A stretch of DNA of 64,000 nucleotides from Nemertoderma westbladi. Its lineage: Eukaryota; Xenacoelomorpha; Nemertodermatida; Nemertodermatidae. The stretch lies in contig JAUCBJ010008232.1 of assembly GCA_032718475.1 (NCBI GenBank), positions 30,535 through 94,534 of the forward strand, in the 5' to 3' direction. The translations under genes and the position numbers were made by a program. Shown in pieces: positions 1-9,908 of the stretch. Under the pieces are notes generated by a model that ran no database searches, had not been told where the DNA came from, and saw nothing but the letters and a program-made list of their open reading frames with translations. Position 1 is the stretch's first letter. Each line of letters starts with the position of its first letter.

Positions 1-417
1 AGGTTGAAATGGTGGCTTCTGATTGGCTGCAGTACCAGAAATGGATGGTAATGATGGACTACGGGTGACCTTGGTTGAGGAACCATGTAATGTATACTAC
101 TCATGCAACCCTGTATTGCATCAATTGTTTTTTTTTGTTATTTCTTCAACTCCCCAATTTGGCCATAATGATATATCACTTATGATCCATTTTGGTCCAT
201 TCCACCATAATGTGCTATTGTAGAGCTGTCTGGTTGTATATTGGCACCTAGTTGCAATGTCAGCAGGATTATCTTGCGTATTCACATATCTAAAGTTGAT
301 GTTACTTGTATTTCTTATTTCTTTCAACATATTTTCAATAAACACAGTCATTCTTTTATCACTTTTGAGCCAGGCTAAAACACATTGTGAATCGCTAAAC
401 AGTGTCTTTGTTTCCAT
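1..417 (-). pseudogene. Pao-type retrotransposon fragment: end of RNase H region
   Basis: Part of the old Pao element that frames the first 43 kb. The minus-strand frame down to about 121 shows the second half of a Pao RNase H-like domain: a FSDSQCVLAWL motif, then NTQDNPADIATR and LWWNGPKW, the usual order in Pao polyproteins. The frame stops at about 121 and positions 1-120 show no clear homology. Upstream coding sequence resumes at 1072 after removal of the insertion at 418-1066. The copy is dead: broken by insertions and stops. Family assignment is confident; the integrase would lie outside the window. Confidence 0.85.
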
Positions 418-1066
418 TGTAAGCGGATTCAATTCCACTTCATTACCCACCAGAAAATGGGACCAGTGGCATTTAGCAATATGTTGGGGATACGAGATTA
501 CCAATATCAATCTCGTATCATAACCAATATTGGGGGGGGGGGGACACAAGCCCCAAAGCCACAGAGTGAGGTTAGAGGTCAAACCACCTCGAAGGGAATA
601 CAGCTAGTAGGGGCTAGCAGCAGAGGGGAAACACTCCTGGGGAGTGCCAAGGTGACAAGTAGTATATTAGCCAATAGAGGGGAGGGAAGCACGTGATAGG
701 GAACAGAAAAGCATCCATTGGGTAGAAGGCCAAAGTAGAGTAAGAGGTGAAGCAATATTCATTGTATCAATCATATATTATCTCAGATTTTTGGATTGGT
801 GTATCAGTTGTGCTATTCAGTTTATCTAGTGCAGACCGGTCATAATTATTGACCGTCATCGTCATCGACGCCATTATACTGGTAACTATCTTATCTGTAT
901 TTCTGCTGTTCAATCGTTCTATCATCGGATATTTTCTAACATCAAGAGACAACTGTAACTCTATTGTTTTTCCCCAACGGCCTCGGCCAAAGCTGTTAGC
1001 ACCATCCTCAAGCAGAATGGTGACGCGTACTTTAATTACCCGGTCGGGATCCCTGATCCTGTCACA
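418..1066. mobile_element. Solo LTR inserted in the Pao RNase H region
   Basis: A 649-bp block begins TGTAAGCGG and ends CCTGTCACA, the TG...CA ends of an LTR. It is flanked by the 5-bp direct repeat TCCAT (413-417 and 1067-1071). Removing the block and one repeat restores the Pao frame. No gag or pol is visible inside, so a solo LTR is the simplest reading. It contains an 11-bp inverted repeat (GATACGAGATT ... AATCTCGTATC, about 488-518) and a G run at about 531-542. Its orientation is not determined, and a small non-autonomous LTR element is the alternative. Confidence 0.72.
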
Positions 1067-1071
1067 TCCAT

Positions 1072-1429
1072 TTTCAGCTTTAGTTGTTCTTCAGCGAATT
1101 TAATACATCGGATGCCAATTACCATTGCCATTAGTTCTAAGCGAGGAATACTTGGCTTTTTTCGTTGATTATCCTTCAAACTATGTTTTGATATTGGGGC
1201 TAATCTATTTTTTGCAAATAATAACATTGATTTATATCCAGATTCAAGTGGATATCTAGTGGATATCCATAAATATATTGCTGCTGCATATGCTGTTTCC
1301 GAAGCATCGCAAAAACACAATAAATCAAGTTCATAATCCTCCAAGTTGCTCTGTTTCTCTCCTTCAAATATATGTCGTGGGATTTGGCATTCACTAATTT
1401 TCAATAGTTCATTGGCAATACTTGGCCAC
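1072..1429 (-). pseudogene. Pao-type retrotransposon fragment: start of RNase H region
   Basis: The minus-strand frame encodes the first half of a Pao RNase H domain: LLCFCDASETAYAAAIYL with the first catalytic Asp, then SIPRLELMAMVIG with the catalytic Glu. The right edge at 1429 is the 5-bp target GCCAC of the large BEL insertion. The frame continues without a break at 19309 once that insertion is removed. Downstream it is cut by the solo LTR at 1066. This is one segment of the same dead Pao copy found at 1-417, 19304-19852, 25356-25474 and 38640-40985. Confidence 0.88.
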
Positions 1430-2605
1430 TGTTCGCGCTTTCAGACCTTTAGCAGTTTAACCTGCCAAATTTGGGTGTCTTCTAGATTATAAATCGACTT
1501 TAGCCTATGACGAGTATTTGATACACTACATTAGCCGAAGCCAGTCTATGCGCGACCATTCACCCGCTGGATATACCCGGGAGACTGGATTCGGAAGCTT
1601 TGACCTTATTGCGGTGTAGGCCTATTGTATTATTCGACTGATTGTTAATATATAATTTCTGACCAATATTATTCACTTTCGGGAAATATTAACAGTTCCT
1701 TTAGGACGTGGCGCTCTAAATATGTAAACAGAGTTATGATTTACACTAGACACAACGGGATGGCTATGGATTCACGTATATAGCGCATTCTTTAGGAGAT
1801 GCTTTGTTATCAGTCACAATCATGCACACTACCGCACAATACTGCACACTGATCTGCCGACCTTCACTAATTTTAGTCACATATAAAGAGAACAACAACC
1901 GACTCATGTAGTGCCTATGAAATAGCATTAGATTCACTCCAAAACCACTTTAATGTAAGTCGCAATTGTTATATGTAACCAGTCTCTCTAACCTTCAGTA
2001 TATCAAGAAGATTGGGGTTTCTGATTATTGGTCGATATTATCTAAATATAATAATATTCCATCAACCGATATAATTAATGACCGACAGTAAATAGCAGTA
2101 AAAATGCGGTGTTTGTAGTTGACAATATGATTAGGTGAGTTATGAGTAGGGTAGGGATAACAGATATACGTTTCGATTGACCAACGCCTACTAATGTTTG
2201 GCTAAAGCCTGAAAACACAGAGGTTCCAAAGCCGGTCTTCTAGCTATGGACAAAATACACATACTGACTGAATTCATGAGTTTCTGTATACAACCTCCAA
2301 CACAGAGTCAAAAAACGCTCTGATTGGTCGACCGAACAAAGAGAGAACAGAGAACAAAGAGATGTTCCACGTGGACATATCAGCTGTTAGATGTCGTCAT
2401 GGTAACTACACTGTGTCAAGAGGATTTTAGCTATTGCGACATAAAATTGCTAGTTATGTCCGCTAAAGTACACATACAGAAGAAATGGCTTTTTATGTCC
2501 ACTAAAACACCGGTACAGTAAGGAAACGGCTTTTTATGTCCATTAAACCGACTACAGAGTACTTTGCGCGAAAAATAACCAGCTAATTCCGCAAAAGCTT
2601 TTACA
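1430..2605 (-). repeat. 3' LTR of the BEL element
   Basis: The left direct repeat, 1,176 bp, runs from TGTTCGCG to TTTTACA. On the minus strand it is preceded by the purine tract GGGAGCGG, a plausible polypurine tract, which makes this the downstream LTR. The 66-codon open frame near 2324 also occurs in the other LTR at 19022. It has no recognisable domain and I treat it as chance. Confidence 0.9.
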
Positions 2606-2683
2606 CCGCTCCCAGAAAATGGGATTTAATTCTATAAAATATAAAAAATCACAGTTTCTAAAATATAGAAATACTCTAAACAG

Positions 2684-2935
2684 TTAGTTTTTCTTGCGCG
2701 GACGGCATTTACGCAGTTTTTTGAGGTTAGCAAGAGTCCTTTTCTCTTTGGGGCGAGCCACTTTACTAGGAGGGCTATAACCCTTGGGTAAAGGGTGCAA
2801 TACAATTGCATCTGAAGGTTTAGGGTTACGGTCGATGTCTCGTCCATTTCGATATGCTTCTCCTCGAGCTGATTTTCCTCCGCTTATCGTTGGATGCGTT
2901 CGTCCAAAACTCTTGCAGAGAATATGGTCGTCCAA
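2684..2935 (-). CDS. Short basic open frame at the 3' end of the BEL element, unrecognised
   Basis: Eighty-three codons between the last larger open frame and the 3' LTR, ending in a strongly basic tail (KKLRKCRPRKKN). The frame starts at a non-AUG codon, so it may be the end of a longer frame broken by an indel. Just upstream (about 2950-3040) another frame reads as a Gln-rich, coiled-coil-like stretch. I recognise no domain. It could be the remnant C-terminus of a third gene that begins near 4042, or non-coding. Confidence 0.25.
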   Translation of the reverse strand: MDDHILCKSFGRTHPTISGGKSARGEAYRNGRDIDRNPKPSDAIVLHPLPKGYSPPSKVARPKEKRTLANLKKLRKCRPRKKN

Positions 2936-3129
2936 GTTCGATATCTTCTTAGAGATTCTGAATTTCCTGATCGAACTGAGATAAAATTAATTCGTTTACC
3001 GCTTGGACTTGCTGCTGCAATTTACGTTTCTCTAAACAATTGTAGGTTCATTTTCCGCTCTTTTGACGAATAGTGTCTAACGCGTTTCGTACAACTCTCT
3101 CCTCCGCCTCGGTGACAGGTTGTATCGGG

Positions 3130-3429
3130 TTAAACAGGGACGATGATACGGTTGAATGACGATATTAGATGTCCGCGTCCCAATCCGACTAGGTAAGATG
3201 GGCGAATATTTAGGGAGCCCACAACCGGAGTGCCACCGACCAACTGTTCGAGTAACACTAGATCTTTGAACAGTGAGTACAGTTCGGGAGGATCCGTGAT
3301 ACTATTAGGGTCAAGCGTTTGAGGTCTCACTGAGGAATGAGGAGGTCTGACCGAGTATTCCGGAACTCTGATCATAGGTTTATTTAAGGATTGTTTGAAT
3401 CGAGCGAGTGTAGGTGATACATCGAACAA
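3130..3429 (-). CDS. Open frame downstream of pol in the BEL element, unrecognised
   Basis: Ninety-nine codons, hydrophilic and Pro/Ser-rich in the first half (VRPPHSSVRP), then a Leu-rich stretch. It lies outside the 2.5-kb tandem duplication, just beyond its left edge, so it occurs once. It may continue the frame of the ORF at 3596-4042 after frameshifts, because the intervening sequence stays largely open in changing frames. No signal peptide, transmembrane segment or catalytic motif is evident, so I do not call it an envelope gene. Confidence 0.3.
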   Translation of the reverse strand: MFDVSPTLARFKQSLNKPMIRVPEYSVRPPHSSVRPQTLDPNSITDPPELYSLFKDLVLLEQLVGGTPVVGSLNIRPSYLVGLGRGHLISSFNRIIVPV

Positions 3430-3595
3430 GTTTCGCTCGAAACTCCCGTAAATATAACGAGTAAAACCATGTTTAAAGCAACGTCTCTACGGATGTTTAT
3501 GTCTTTCCGTTTGTTGGTTGGGTCTTGGGCATTCATTGCAATAATACCAAAGACGCAAGTCTTGTAGGGGAAATGCGGGTGATATTTATTCGGTT

Positions 3596-4042
3596 TTACA
3601 ACGTTTCTCTCAAGAATTCCAAATATACGTTGGAGTTACTGCATTTATCCGGTTCTTTAACGTCTTTTCTTTCGAGTCGATTTCGAATAGAATTTTCGCA
3701 TTCGATTCTCAATTTATCGTTCCGACTCCGCTGGGTATGATATTTAAATAGGACCATTTCCCTTTCGGTGTCGATATCGTCCGTATCGTATAAATCGATA
3801 GGATGGCCAGTAGTTAAGAAGTCCATATACGTACCATTACAATGCGTATAGCGAGCAGTGAATTTTCGATAGTCCAATTCACACGTAAGTTGCTCCTGGG
3901 GCATCGGCGGTTCGATATAACGACCATCATCCTCCGTAGTAGTTGGACTAGCGTCGCTGCGTATCAAGCTATCAACAAACGCTTGCAACGGTAGAGTATA
4001 TTTCTCCCTGATACCAAGATCATCTTCTATCAACTGAGTCAT
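3596..4042 (-). CDS. Unrecognised 148-codon BEL accessory frame, copy 1
   Basis: The frame opens with ATG at 4042 and is acidic to mixed in charge (DLYDTDDIDTERE). It contains a Cys pair (CELDY and THCNGTY) and a charged helix-like stretch (NDKLRIECENSIRNRLERK). It ends at 3596. An overlapping frame then stays open for over 40 codons (KPNKYHPHFPYKTCVFG), which suggests one frameshift in a longer protein. It lies about 1.6 kb downstream of the integrase in the same orientation, where some LTR elements carry a third gene. I recognise no family and see no membrane segment. An exact copy lies at 6113-6559. Confidence 0.4.
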   Translation of the reverse strand: MTQLIEDDLGIREKYTLPLQAFVDSLIRSDASPTTTEDDGRYIEPPMPQEQLTCELDYRKFTARYTHCNGTYMDFLTTGHPIDLYDTDDIDTEREMVLFKYHTQRSRNDKLRIECENSIRNRLERKDVKEPDKCSNSNVYLEFLRETL

Positions 4043-5672
4043 AGCTGCTATATGAGTTTATCAATATTATAATGAGTTGATATTTAGGCTAGCTGGCGTC
4101 GCTGCCTACCCCTCTCGGCCCCCGGACAGCGCAAGATCCTCAGCGCTGGTGTACTTTCGCCGATGTGCCTATCGCCAACGTAGTAGCTGCACAACGACCA
4201 CAACAACCAGCGCGAGTCACTCCACCGTCCGTCCCAAAGGCTTAGATTTACTTCAGGTTCTTACTGGAGAGTTAGGGCTACTTTCACAATTGCGACTCGC
4301 TACTGTAAACACACTTTAGTAGTAACATTCACCTATAAACACACTAATTCCACACAACTGTCACAAACCGCACACATTCGGGCCATTTGTCCGTTAGTCA
4401 GTGCCTTCCAGAATGTCACGTTATTATTATGTATCCTTGGATACTAGCAGTGTGCTATTTATTCTTTATGCTATTCAATGGGGCAAGCCTTTATTGTTCT
4501 TTTAACTCACTTCTAATTCTAGCGTGGTTGTTGCCATGGTGACATTATGGAAAGCTAGCGGTAGAATTAGGGTAATTCTCATGCATACAGATCTGGGATG
4601 CTATTTAATAGTAATTCTTTAATTGTCAATATTCCTCTTTATACATGATTTTATGAATTTTATCGGCTATTGACTATATATTGGAGATTCTCGCACACTA
4701 ATACACTTAATAGGGTGAATCTCCGCTCCCATGATCTATTAATTAATGGAATTTTGGGAATGTTATAAATTGTATAAAAATGACAATTTATCGAATTCAT
4801 TAAATATGAATTTAAATTTATTCCCGTAAATTTTATTATTTAATACTAAATAGACACAATTTTATTCCAGAACATGTCTGGGGACTGGGATCCTTGATTC
4901 TAGGAAATTGGTCTTTTTAAGAATATCGGTAAGTGCTACGATATCTTAATAGACTAGAAATTTATAGGATTTAAAATTTGACAGATTTTGTAAATATTAA
5001 TAATTAATATTTAGGATGGGCACCGGTTTATTCCAGAACAAGTCTGGGGACGTTAACCACTGATTCTAGAATTTTGTCTTTCAAGTATATCGGTGGGTAC
5101 CGCGATATCTTAATCGACTAGAATTACAGATGGTCAAAGGGTTTAACAGATTTATTTTGCGTTGTACGCTACTGTTAAAGTGACATCACGCTACTATATG
5201 TATTATTTAATATACGGTATGAGAGCAATATCGCACGAAGCAATGTCAGTGAGAAGAGGCAAGTCGTTTCCAAGGTCTACCCAGAGCTTGGTTTAGCCGA
5301 GACACGAGGATCTGAATTTTGCATTCCTAATACTCTACTTTACCAATAATACTTGAATATAGTAGGAGCTTTATTGTACTTTAATAAGTACGGAGATTTC
5401 ATCTTACTGTAGTTACGTATTTGTAATGTAATACGGACAGTAAGGAAAGAGAAAAGAATTATTTCTCGCCGTCGCACTAAATATATAATATAAGTAATTA
5501 AGTAATAAACGCGAATATATATTGCACTAATCTACTAAATAATCACTAAAATAACATTCTACTAAATAAAATTAAAGAAAACTATTATAATAAAATTACA
5601 TAATAATACATACATAAATACAAAATAATAAGAATATAAAATAATATGGTCACACACCCACTCCATACGCTA
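4043..5672. other. Non-coding spacer inside the BEL duplication, with a 105-bp direct repeat
   Basis: An AT-rich stretch with no credible frame between the integrase end and the accessory ORF. It contains two imperfect direct repeats of about 105 bp starting near 4861 and 5028. Each opens with TTATTCCAGAACA and TCTGGGGAC and includes GATATCTTAAT. The same block recurs at 6560-8189 in copy 2. I see no tRNA, promoter or other defined element. Confidence 0.6.
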
Positions 5673-5980
5673 CTAAGCTGGGGAGTCCCTAGATGTTTGT
5701 TGGATTAGGGAGGTGGTCGTGGGAAGAGTATCTTGTCTTCCATAGTTTCCGGAGAGTTCTCTGTCTCTTTCCAGTAAACATAAACGACCAACTGGGCGAT
5801 TGAGCTGCTGTGTCTCGAAGACAATTCCCGGTTTCTTGAAGTTACGTCGCATGACGACGAGTTCTACTGATCGCACCAAACCGTCATCCGAGATGTGAGT
5901 CTCGATGATACGACCTGTCTGCCACCTCTTACGTGGAAGACCTGAATCCACAATAAGGACCATGTCTCCAGCTTGTCTCC
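5673..5980 (-). pseudogene. Orphan C-terminal fragment of BEL integrase
   Basis: About 100 codons identical to the C-terminal end of the integrase frame at 8190-8487 (GDMVLIVDSGLPRKRWQTGR onward, the beta-barrel domain after the integrase core). At the duplication junction they are fused to a frame read from the accessory-ORF region, giving a chimeric 126-codon frame that starts at 6053. It lacks the zinc and catalytic domains and cannot act as integrase. It exists because of the 2,517-bp tandem duplication. Confidence 0.85.
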
Positions 5981-8489
5981 AAACCATGTTTAAAGCAACG
6001 TCTCTACGGATGTTTATGTCTTTCCGTTTGTTGGTTGGGTCTTGGGCATTCATTGCAATAATACCAAAGACGCAAGTCTTGTAGGGGAAATGCGGGTGAT
6101 ATTTATTCGGTTTTACAACGTTTCTCTCAAGAATTCCAAATATACGTTGGAGTTACTGCATTTATCCGGTTCTTTAACGTCTTTTCTTTCGAGTCGATTT
6201 CGAATAGAATTTTCGCATTCGATTCTCAATTTATCGTTCCGACTCCGCTGGGTATGATATTTAAATAGGACCATTTCCCTTTCGGTGTCGATATCGTCCG
6301 TATCGTATAAATCGATAGGATGGCCAGTAGTTAAGAAGTCCATATACGTACCATTACAATGCGTATAGCGAGCAGTGAATTTTCGATAGTCCAATTCACA
6401 CGTAAGTTGCTCCTGGGGCATCGGCGGTTCGATATAACGACCATCATCCTCCGTAGTAGTTGGACTAGCGTCGCTGCGTATCAAGCTATCAACAAACGCT
6501 TGCAACGGTAGAGTATATTTCTCCCTGATACCAAGATCATCTTCTATCAACTGAGTCATAGCTGCTATATGAGTTTATCAATATTATAATGAGTTGATAT
6601 TTAGGCTAGCTGGCGTCGCTGCCTACCCCTCTCGGCCCCCGGACAGCGCAAGATCCTCAGCGCTGGTGTACTTTCGCCGATGTGCCTATCGCCAACGTAG
6701 TAGCTGCACAACGACCACAACAACCAGCGCGAGTCACTCCACCGTCCGTCCCAAAGGCTTAGATTTACTTCAGGTTCTTACTGGAGAGTTAGGGCTACTT
6801 TCACAATTGCGACTCGCTACTGTAAACACACTTTAGTAGTAACATTCACCTATAAACACACTAATTCCACACAACTGTCACAAACCGCACACATTCGGGC
6901 CATTTGTCCGTTAGTCAGTGCCTTCCAGAATGTCACGTTATTATTATGTATCCTTGGATACTAGCAGTGTGCTATTTATTCTTTATGCTATTCAATGGGG
7001 CAAGCCTTTATTGTTCTTTTAACTCACTTCTAATTCTAGCGTGGTTGTTGCCATGGTGACATTATGGAAAGCTAGCGGTAGAATTAGGGTAATTCTCATG
7101 CATACAGATCTGGGATGCTATTTAATAGTAATTCTTTAATTGTCAATATTCCTCTTTATACATGATTTTATGAATTTTATCGGCTATTGACTATATATTG
7201 GAGATTCTCGCACACTAATACACTTAATAGGGTGAATCTCCGCTCCCATGATCTATTAATTAATGGAATTTTGGGAATGTTATAAATTGTATAAAAATGA
7301 CAATTTATCGAATTCATTAAATATGAATTTAAATTTATTCCCGTAAATTTTATTATTTAATACTAAATAGACACAATTTTATTCCAGAACATGTCTGGGG
7401 ACTGGGATCCTTGATTCTAGGAAATTGGTCTTTTTAAGAATATCGGTAAGTGCTACGATATCTTAATAGACTAGAAATTTATAGGATTTAAAATTTGACA
7501 GATTTTGTAAATATTAATAATTAATATTTAGGATGGGCACCGGTTTATTCCAGAACAAGTCTGGGGACGTTAACCACTGATTCTAGAATTTTGTCTTTCA
7601 AGTATATCGGTGGGTACCGCGATATCTTAATCGACTAGAATTACAGATGGTCAAAGGGTTTAACAGATTTATTTTGCGTTGTACGCTACTGTTAAAGTGA
7701 CATCACGCTACTATATGTATTATTTAATATACGGTATGAGAGCAATATCGCACGAAGCAATGTCAGTGAGAAGAGGCAAGTCGTTTCCAAGGTCTACCCA
7801 GAGCTTGGTTTAGCCGAGACACGAGGATCTGAATTTTGCATTCCTAATACTCTACTTTACCAATAATACTTGAATATAGTAGGAGCTTTATTGTACTTTA
7901 ATAAGTACGGAGATTTCATCTTACTGTAGTTACGTATTTGTAATGTAATACGGACAGTAAGGAAAGAGAAAAGAATTATTTCTCGCCGTCGCACTAAATA
8001 TATAATATAAGTAATTAAGTAATAAACGCGAATATATATTGCACTAATCTACTAAATAATCACTAAAATAACATTCTACTAAATAAAATTAAAGAAAACT
8101 ATTATAATAAAATTACATAATAATACATACATAAATACAAAATAATAAGAATATAAAATAATATGGTCACACACCCACTCCATACGCTACTAAGCTGGGG
8201 AGTCCCTAGATGTTTGTTGGATTAGGGAGGTGGTCGTGGGAAGAGTATCTTGTCTTCCATAGTTTCCGGAGAGTTCTCTGTCTCTTTCCAGTAAACATAA
8301 ACGACCAACTGGGCGATTGAGCTGCTGTGTCTCGAAGACAATTCCCGGTTTCTTGAAGTTACGTCGCATGACGACGAGTTCTACTGATCGCACCAAACCG
8401 TCATCCGAGATGTGAGTCTCGATGATACGACCTGTCTGCCACCTCTTACGTGGAAGACCTGAATCCACAATAAGGACCATGTCTCCAGC
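5981..8489. repeat. Tandem duplication inside the BEL element, copy 2
   Basis: Second copy of the 2.5-kb unit. Its right end lies within the integrase frame at 8489, so this copy is continuous with the intact integrase and marks the original arrangement. The left copy (3464-5972) is followed by the 8-base filler. Confidence 0.93.
6113..6559 (-). CDS. Unrecognised 148-codon BEL accessory frame, copy 2
   Basis: Identical in predicted protein to the frame at 3596-4042. It starts with ATG at 6559. This copy lies directly downstream of the intact integrase and is probably the parental arrangement. Function unknown; see the first copy for what can be read in it. Confidence 0.4.
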   Translation of the reverse strand: MTQLIEDDLGIREKYTLPLQAFVDSLIRSDASPTTTEDDGRYIEPPMPQEQLTCELDYRKFTARYTHCNGTYMDFLTTGHPIDLYDTDDIDTEREMVLFKYHTQRSRNDKLRIECENSIRNRLERKDVKEPDKCSNSNVYLEFLRETL

Positions 8490-9836
8490 GCTGACGTTTT
8501 CTTGCTGCGCAAACCACTTAGTTCGAAGTTGTAGCGTGGGCAGGTAATGTTTTTCGAAATGGTCAGCGAAACGACGGGATAACAACTGCATAAGTTGCCA
8601 AGTTTGCCGGCAGTATTCGTCTCCGTCAGTGATTTCCAATTGTGGGAGCATGGCTACAGGTTTCTTCAGTAGGAAGTGCGCGGGTGTTAGCGCTTCCAGG
8701 GAATCGGGACTCGATGAGACTGGCATAAGCGGTCTCTCGTTGAGATAGGCGGCGATTTCCTCCATTAACGTCCGCAAAAGTTCGTCGGTGAGATACGCGC
8801 GGCAAGGCACTATAAAGTGAAATGCGGTCTTCACGCTCCTGATTAATCTCTCCCAACTTCCTCCCCACCAAGGGGCGTCGGCGGCGTTGAAGGTCCAGCT
8901 AGATGCTGTTACCCTTAGCTGATCGTCCACCTGTCTTTGGTTCCAATCCTTGACATAAGCTTTGATTTCATTGTTGGCACCAATGAAGTTTGTTCCCTTA
9001 TCAGATCTCATCGTGTTACTAGTTCCAAATCGAGCGATCTGTCGTCGTAAGCTTAATAGGAAGCTGTTGGTAGATAAATCGTTCACCATATCGAGATGGA
9101 TAGCTCTACAAGTCATACAAACAAAGATGAGACACCATCTCTTGACTATAGTCCTAGCACGATATACTTCAATAGGGCCAAATAAATCTACACCGGTATT
9201 AGTAAAGGGTGGTTCATAGAAGCTTACTCGTTCCCTAGGTAATTCTGCCTCTCGCTGTGTTAAAGGCCTACTGAATGCTTTCCTACAGGGTATGCAGTTC
9301 TTAAGAACTTGGTTCAGAGCTCTACGGGGTTTACAAAAATAATAGCGAGTTCGAATTTCGCTAAGAACTCGTTCTCTACCAGCATGATAAAGTTTGCTGT
9401 GAACATCTACAATCATCTTGACTTGTATTTCAAGATTTCTAATGAGTATGGGAAACTTAGTGTCAAAGGATAATGGAGCATTCGTTAATCTTCCTCCAAC
9501 ATGTATCAACCCATCTATCATTGTGCTAGAGAAACGATCCCTTAAGCGCATCTGTGGATTTCTCAACAACAGGAAATACTTATCGGAATCCTCATGGCAT
9601 TGTAGGAGTCTCAGTATCTGCTTATTTGTTTCTTCATGCTCCTGATAACTGATCTTCTCCTTCAGAAACCTGTCGAATATCTTGTATTGGGGAAGATCTT
9701 TAACAACATGGACCTGCGCAGATGTCAGTGGAGCGGTATCACTATTGGTCTTCGTCCCGGAGTAGTGATGATGAAAACATCGTTTTAAATATGTAACGGC
9801 CTTACAGAGCCGATTCCAGGAACTGTAGTGATGCAT
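8190..9836 (-). CDS. BEL integrase region of pol
   Basis: A 548-codon frame with the whole retroviral-type integrase. An HHCC zinc domain lies at about residues 146-184 (H146, H151, C181, C184). The catalytic core has D217 in GVDLFG, D279 in RSDKGTNF and E329 in WGGSWERL. A C-terminal beta-barrel follows from about residue 440 (GDMVLIVDSGLPRKRW). Its role is to insert the reverse-transcribed element into the genome. It follows the RT/RNase H frame by about 70 bases holding in-frame stops, so a fused polyprotein would need a repaired or bypassed stop. The first 70 residues resemble the linker found after RNase H in BEL elements. All three catalytic residues are present. Confidence 0.93.
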   Translation of the reverse strand: MHHYSSWNRLCKAVTYLKRCFHHHYSGTKTNSDTAPLTSAQVHVVKDLPQYKIFDRFLKEKISYQEHEETNKQILRLLQCHEDSDKYFLLLRNPQMRLRDRFSSTMIDGLIHVGGRLTNAPLSFDTKFPILIRNLEIQVKMIVDVHSKLYHAGRERVLSEIRTRYYFCKPRRALNQVLKNCIPCRKAFSRPLTQREAELPRERVSFYEPPFTNTGVDLFGPIEVYRARTIVKRWCLIFVCMTCRAIHLDMVNDLSTNSFLLSLRRQIARFGTSNTMRSDKGTNFIGANNEIKAYVKDWNQRQVDDQLRVTASSWTFNAADAPWWGGSWERLIRSVKTAFHFIVPCRAYLTDELLRTLMEEIAAYLNERPLMPVSSSPDSLEALTPAHFLLKKPVAMLPQLEITDGDEYCRQTWQLMQLLSRRFADHFEKHYLPTLQLRTKWFAQQENVSAGDMVLIVDSGLPRKRWQTGRIIETHISDDGLVRSVELVVMRRNFKKPGIVFETQQLNRPVGRLCLLERDRELSGNYGRQDTLPTTTSLIQQTSRDSPA

Positions 9837-9908
9837 CGCTCTCTGCAGGAGAGGTGAGAGTCCTTGCGAGACGTCTGGTATTCCAGATTTATTTTAGATT
9901 ATATTTAT

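Larger units (their letters stand above)
3464..5980. repeat. Tandem duplication inside the BEL element, copy 1
   Basis: Positions 3464-5972 reappear at 5981-8489 at a constant offset of 2,517 bp, with an 8-base non-matching filler at the junction (5973-5980). Every stretch I compared was identical. The unit holds the integrase C-terminus, about 1.6 kb of AT-rich non-coding DNA and the unrecognised ORF at 3596-4042. Such identity implies a very recent duplication or an assembly duplication. Confidence 0.93.

Noticed and set aside
2324-2521. 65-codon frame repeated at 19022-19219
   Set aside because: It is duplicated because it lies in both LTRs; there is no domain or start context to support coding.
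3130-4042. Envelope gene of the BEL element
   Set aside because: The position fits, but no signal peptide, transmembrane segment or recognisable motif is present, and the frames are broken.
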